DNA of 7,651 nucleotides from a bacterium (lineage in GTDB: Bacteria > Oederibacteriota > PGYV01 > DSBP01), in the NCBI GenBank assembly GCA_011049465.1, contig DSBP01000008.1, forward strand, positions 1 through 7,651, read 5' to 3'. Of this stretch, positions 6,496-7,651 are shown piece by piece; position 1 is the stretch's first letter, and every line of letters starts with the position of its first letter. A program made the translations under genes and the position numbers. The notes beneath the pieces were generated by a model. That model was not told where the DNA came from. It did not search any database and saw only the letters and a list, made by a program, of their open reading frames with translations.

Positions 6496-6999
6496 TTAAG
6501 CGTTTACCGATGCGAAATATTTTATAATTGCCGCAGTGTAAAAATAGACGCACGCGGCCGCGAAAAAAAGCTTGAACATTATTCCTGTTGCAAAACCAAT
6601 GAACGAACCAAAGGCGGCTTTCAGCGCTGCCTTTGCCCGTTTTCCCGCGGCAATTTCGCCTGTAAGCGCGCCGATAAAAGGCATGAAAATGATTCCGAAC
6701 GGCGCAAAAACAAGTATTCCCGCGGCCAGCCCGAAAAACGCGCCCCATACGCCGAATTTTGTCCCGCCGAATCTCTGCGCGCCTATCATCGGCAGTATAT
6801 TGTCCGCGAGCGAAGCTGCTGCCGCGAATATCCCGAGAACAATAAGAAAGGGAAGGGAAAACTCTCCGTATTTGGAAAGATTCAGCAGTATTATGCCCAG
6901 AAAACCCAGCGGCGGCCCCGGTACAAACGCGATAAACGAACCCGCGATACCTATTACAAGGCATATCCCTCCGAGCCAGGCAATAATGATATCAGCCAT
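6496..6999 (-). CDS. DUF456 family membrane protein
   Basis: A 167-residue, very hydrophobic protein with four or five membrane segments (about 3-23, 31-40 with 48-65, 82-108, 128-157). Family signs are the early PGPP (27-30), the Gly-rich RFGGTKFGVWGAFFGLAAG and the GALTGE motif (110-115) before a basic loop. DUF456 is widespread in bacteria and has no established function; I propose none. The start is supported by AAGGAG six bases or fewer upstream on the - strand. Its stop codon occupies 6496-6498, directly abutting the TGA of the convergent TPR gene (6493-6495). It is transcribed separately from the + strand block, from a promoter in the right flank. Confidence 0.88.
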   Translation of the reverse strand: MADIIIAWLGGICLVIGIAGSFIAFVPGPPLGFLGIILLNLSKYGEFSLPFLIVLGIFAAAASLADNILPMIGAQRFGGTKFGVWGAFFGLAAGILVFAPFGIIFMPFIGALTGEIAAGKRAKAALKAAFGSFIGFATGIMFKLFFAAACVYFYTAAIIKYFASVNA

Positions 7000-7039
7000 T
7001 TGTTCTCCTTAAAATCATGCAGTCATTAACGCCGGTTAA

Positions 7040-7068
7040 ATAATACCATTTTTTCGGCGATAAATAAA
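7040..7068 (-). promoter_or_regulatory. Possible promoter of the DUF456 gene
   Basis: On the - strand, TATTAT (7045-7040) is a 5 of 6 match to a -10 box about 40 nt before the start codon. At 17 bp spacing the -35 position reads TTTATT (7068-7063), only 3 of 6. The location is sensible and the match weak. Confidence 0.25.
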
Positions 7069-7074
7069 GACGCT

Positions 7075-7096
7075 TAGACTGGAATTAGACTGGAAT
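7075..7096 (+). repeat. 11 bp perfect tandem duplication
   Basis: TAGACTGGAAT occurs twice without a gap (7075-7085 and 7086-7096). A related CTTAGACGGG lies at 194-203 in the left flank, in the same orientation relative to the type 1 repeat, so this may mark the edge of the repeat-bearing region. No other role is visible. Confidence 0.8.
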
Positions 7097-7113
7097 GAAC
7101 CATCAAATACGCC

Positions 7114-7153
7114 AACTGAAAGTTTAAATTTGAAAGCTTAACGTTAGTACAAA
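7114..7153. repeat. Chimeric fragment of flank repeat modules
   Basis: AACTGAAAGTTTAA (7114-7127) is nearly the reverse complement of the TTAACTTTCAGTT tail of the type 2 repeats, so part of that module is inverted here. It runs into AATTTG-like sequence and then GTTAGTACAAA (7143-7153), identical to 166-176. This suggests that the flank modules have recombined. The remaining sequence up to 7202 shows nothing I can name. Confidence 0.5.
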
Positions 7154-7202
7154 ACTACTGCGTATACATCTGGCGTTTTGCACAATCAAATCTTCTCTTC
7201 TT

Positions 7203-7333
7203 GTTTTTTGCCGGTTGCTAATCAACCATTTCCTTAAGACAAACTGTCGCAGGACGGGGCTGGCAGTGGAAAATTTCGTCGAGAACACAGGGCGCATCTG
7301 TGTTGTGCGCTATTCAACGCCATCCCAAACACC
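7203..7333 (+). repeat. Type 1 intergenic repeat, right copy (131 bp)
   Basis: This is the ungapped partner of 208-338. Block beta is 7205-7225 and block gamma 7248-7268, 22 bp apart as in the left copy. GGTTG (7213-7217) and CAACC (7223-7227) form a 5 bp hairpin. GCGCA (7292-7296) pairs fully with TGCGC (7306-7310) across a 9 nt loop; in the left copy one pair changes from A-T to G-C and one is broken. The + strand frame from about 7215 is open but would need a TTG start and has no clear ribosome binding site. Confidence 0.85.
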
Positions 7334-7341
7334 ACCAGTGA

Positions 7342-7510
7342 GACAGTTTAAATTTGGAATTTGCAATTTACAAGTGGACGGCAAAAAAAAAACGAACCGG
7401 TTTTTGCAGGTTGCTAAACAAGTATTGCCGTAACGTGCAACCATCGCAGGACGGGGCTGGTAGCGCCGCATGCCTTAACTTTCAGTTTTCAGTTTTAACT
7501 TTTCAGTTTA
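7342..7510 (+). repeat. Type 2 intergenic repeat, right copy, with the 34 bp heptad repeat
   Basis: The copy opens with the 34 bp sequence identical to 134-167 (7342-7375). A run of ten A (7383-7392), block beta (7401-7421), block gamma (7445-7465) and the TTTCAGT-rich tail (7474-7508) follow. It matches the left type 2 copy at about 93% over 127-128 bp, against 86% for the type 1 pair. The frame open across it encodes KKRTGFCRLLNKY, the same peptide as in the left copy; this reflects shared repeat DNA, not a gene. Confidence 0.85.
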
Positions 7511-7529
7511 CCCCGGCCACGGCCACGCT

Positions 7530-7651
7530 TCCCAAAAATCGCATTAGGCGGCAGAAACAGCGATTTTTGTGGTTTTTGTTTGGGTCAAAATTACAAAACA
7601 ACAAAAATCAACTCAAAACCGGTTTGATAAGAAATAATATTTTGTGATTCT
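7530..7651. repeat. Right arm of the perfect 122 bp inverted terminal repeat
   Basis: This is the exact reverse complement of 2-123. The internal stem is CAAAAATCGC (7533-7542) with GCGATTTTTG (7560-7569). A short GC-rich segment (7511-7529) separates it from the type 2 tail; the left arm instead joins directly to an A-rich linker and the 34 bp repeat. The two arms therefore sit in different local contexts and opposite orientations, while the other flank repeats are all direct. Confidence 0.95.

Noticed and set aside
6553..6562. CGCGGCCGCG palindrome followed by seven A as a terminator for the TPR gene
   Set aside because: It lies within the DUF456 coding sequence. It has almost no loop, and the A-run is on the wrong strand for a + strand terminator.
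208..7510. Beta-gamma blocks as a CRISPR array
   Set aside because: Only two blocks per element, of different sequence, separated by 22-23 bp spacers that recur between copies; there is no regular array of one repeat and no cas gene.
208..7510. Type 1/type 2 repeats as integron attC sites
   Set aside because: I cannot find the paired R and L boxes with the expected symmetry, and there is no integrase. The genes between are an operon-like block, not single-gene cassettes.
7215..7647. Overlapping + strand open frames in the right flank (7215-7433 and 7354-7647)
   Set aside because: They lie wholly within type 1, type 2 and inverted repeat DNA. Their peptides recur in the left flank as repeat translations, and the first needs a TTG start without a clear ribosome binding site.
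1..7651. The whole window as a composite transposon
   Set aside because: The flanks look the part (inverted ends, direct internal repeats), but there is no transposase, no visible target duplication and the cargo is core metabolism.

Overview
The window reads as a 7.65 kb piece of bacterial chromosome in which six ordinary genes sit between two repeat-rich flanks. The organism is probably Gram-negative: it carries an exported FecR-domain protein and an exported transglutaminase-like/TPR protein. GC content looks moderate, with many ATA isoleucine and AGA/AGG arginine codons. Lineage cannot be fixed from the sequence; an uncultivated environmental bacterium recovered by assembly is my guess. 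The window may be a whole contig, because both ends stop inside the same 122 bp repeat.

Left flank (1-697) has no convincing gene. It holds one arm of a perfect 122 bp inverted terminal repeat (2-123), a 34 bp AATTT-rich direct repeat (134-167), a 131 bp 'type 1' repeat (208-338), a 142 bp left-only segment with a strong hairpin (339-480) and a 'type 2' repeat (481-643).

Gene block (698-6999). Five genes run on the + strand with short gaps and no visible internal terminator: an eight-TM GGDEF protein (698-1999), cutA (2028-2345), pyk (2342-3724, overlapping cutA by ATGA), a secreted FecR-domain/coiled-coil protein (3784-4722), and a secreted transglutaminase-like protein with ten complete TPRs (4747-6495, GTG start). 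They could form one operon. A DUF456 membrane protein (6496-6999, - strand) converges on it with stop codons exactly abutting. The content is signalling (c-di-GMP), metal tolerance, the last step of glycolysis and envelope proteins. The FecR and TPR genes are 24 bp apart and look like a functional envelope pair; the others share no obvious pathway.

Right flank (7000-7651) again has no convincing gene. It repeats the left-flank modules in the same order and orientation: type 1 (7203-7333), the 34 bp repeat (7342-7375), type 2 (7342-7510), then the second arm of the inverted repeat (7530-7651). The most interesting signal is this repeat family. All four type 1/type 2 copies share two conserved 21 bp blocks held 22 or 23 bp apart, while the intervening sequence is conserved only within a type. 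No transposase, integrase or reverse transcriptase is present, so I call these dispersed intergenic repeats of unknown function, not a proven mobile element.
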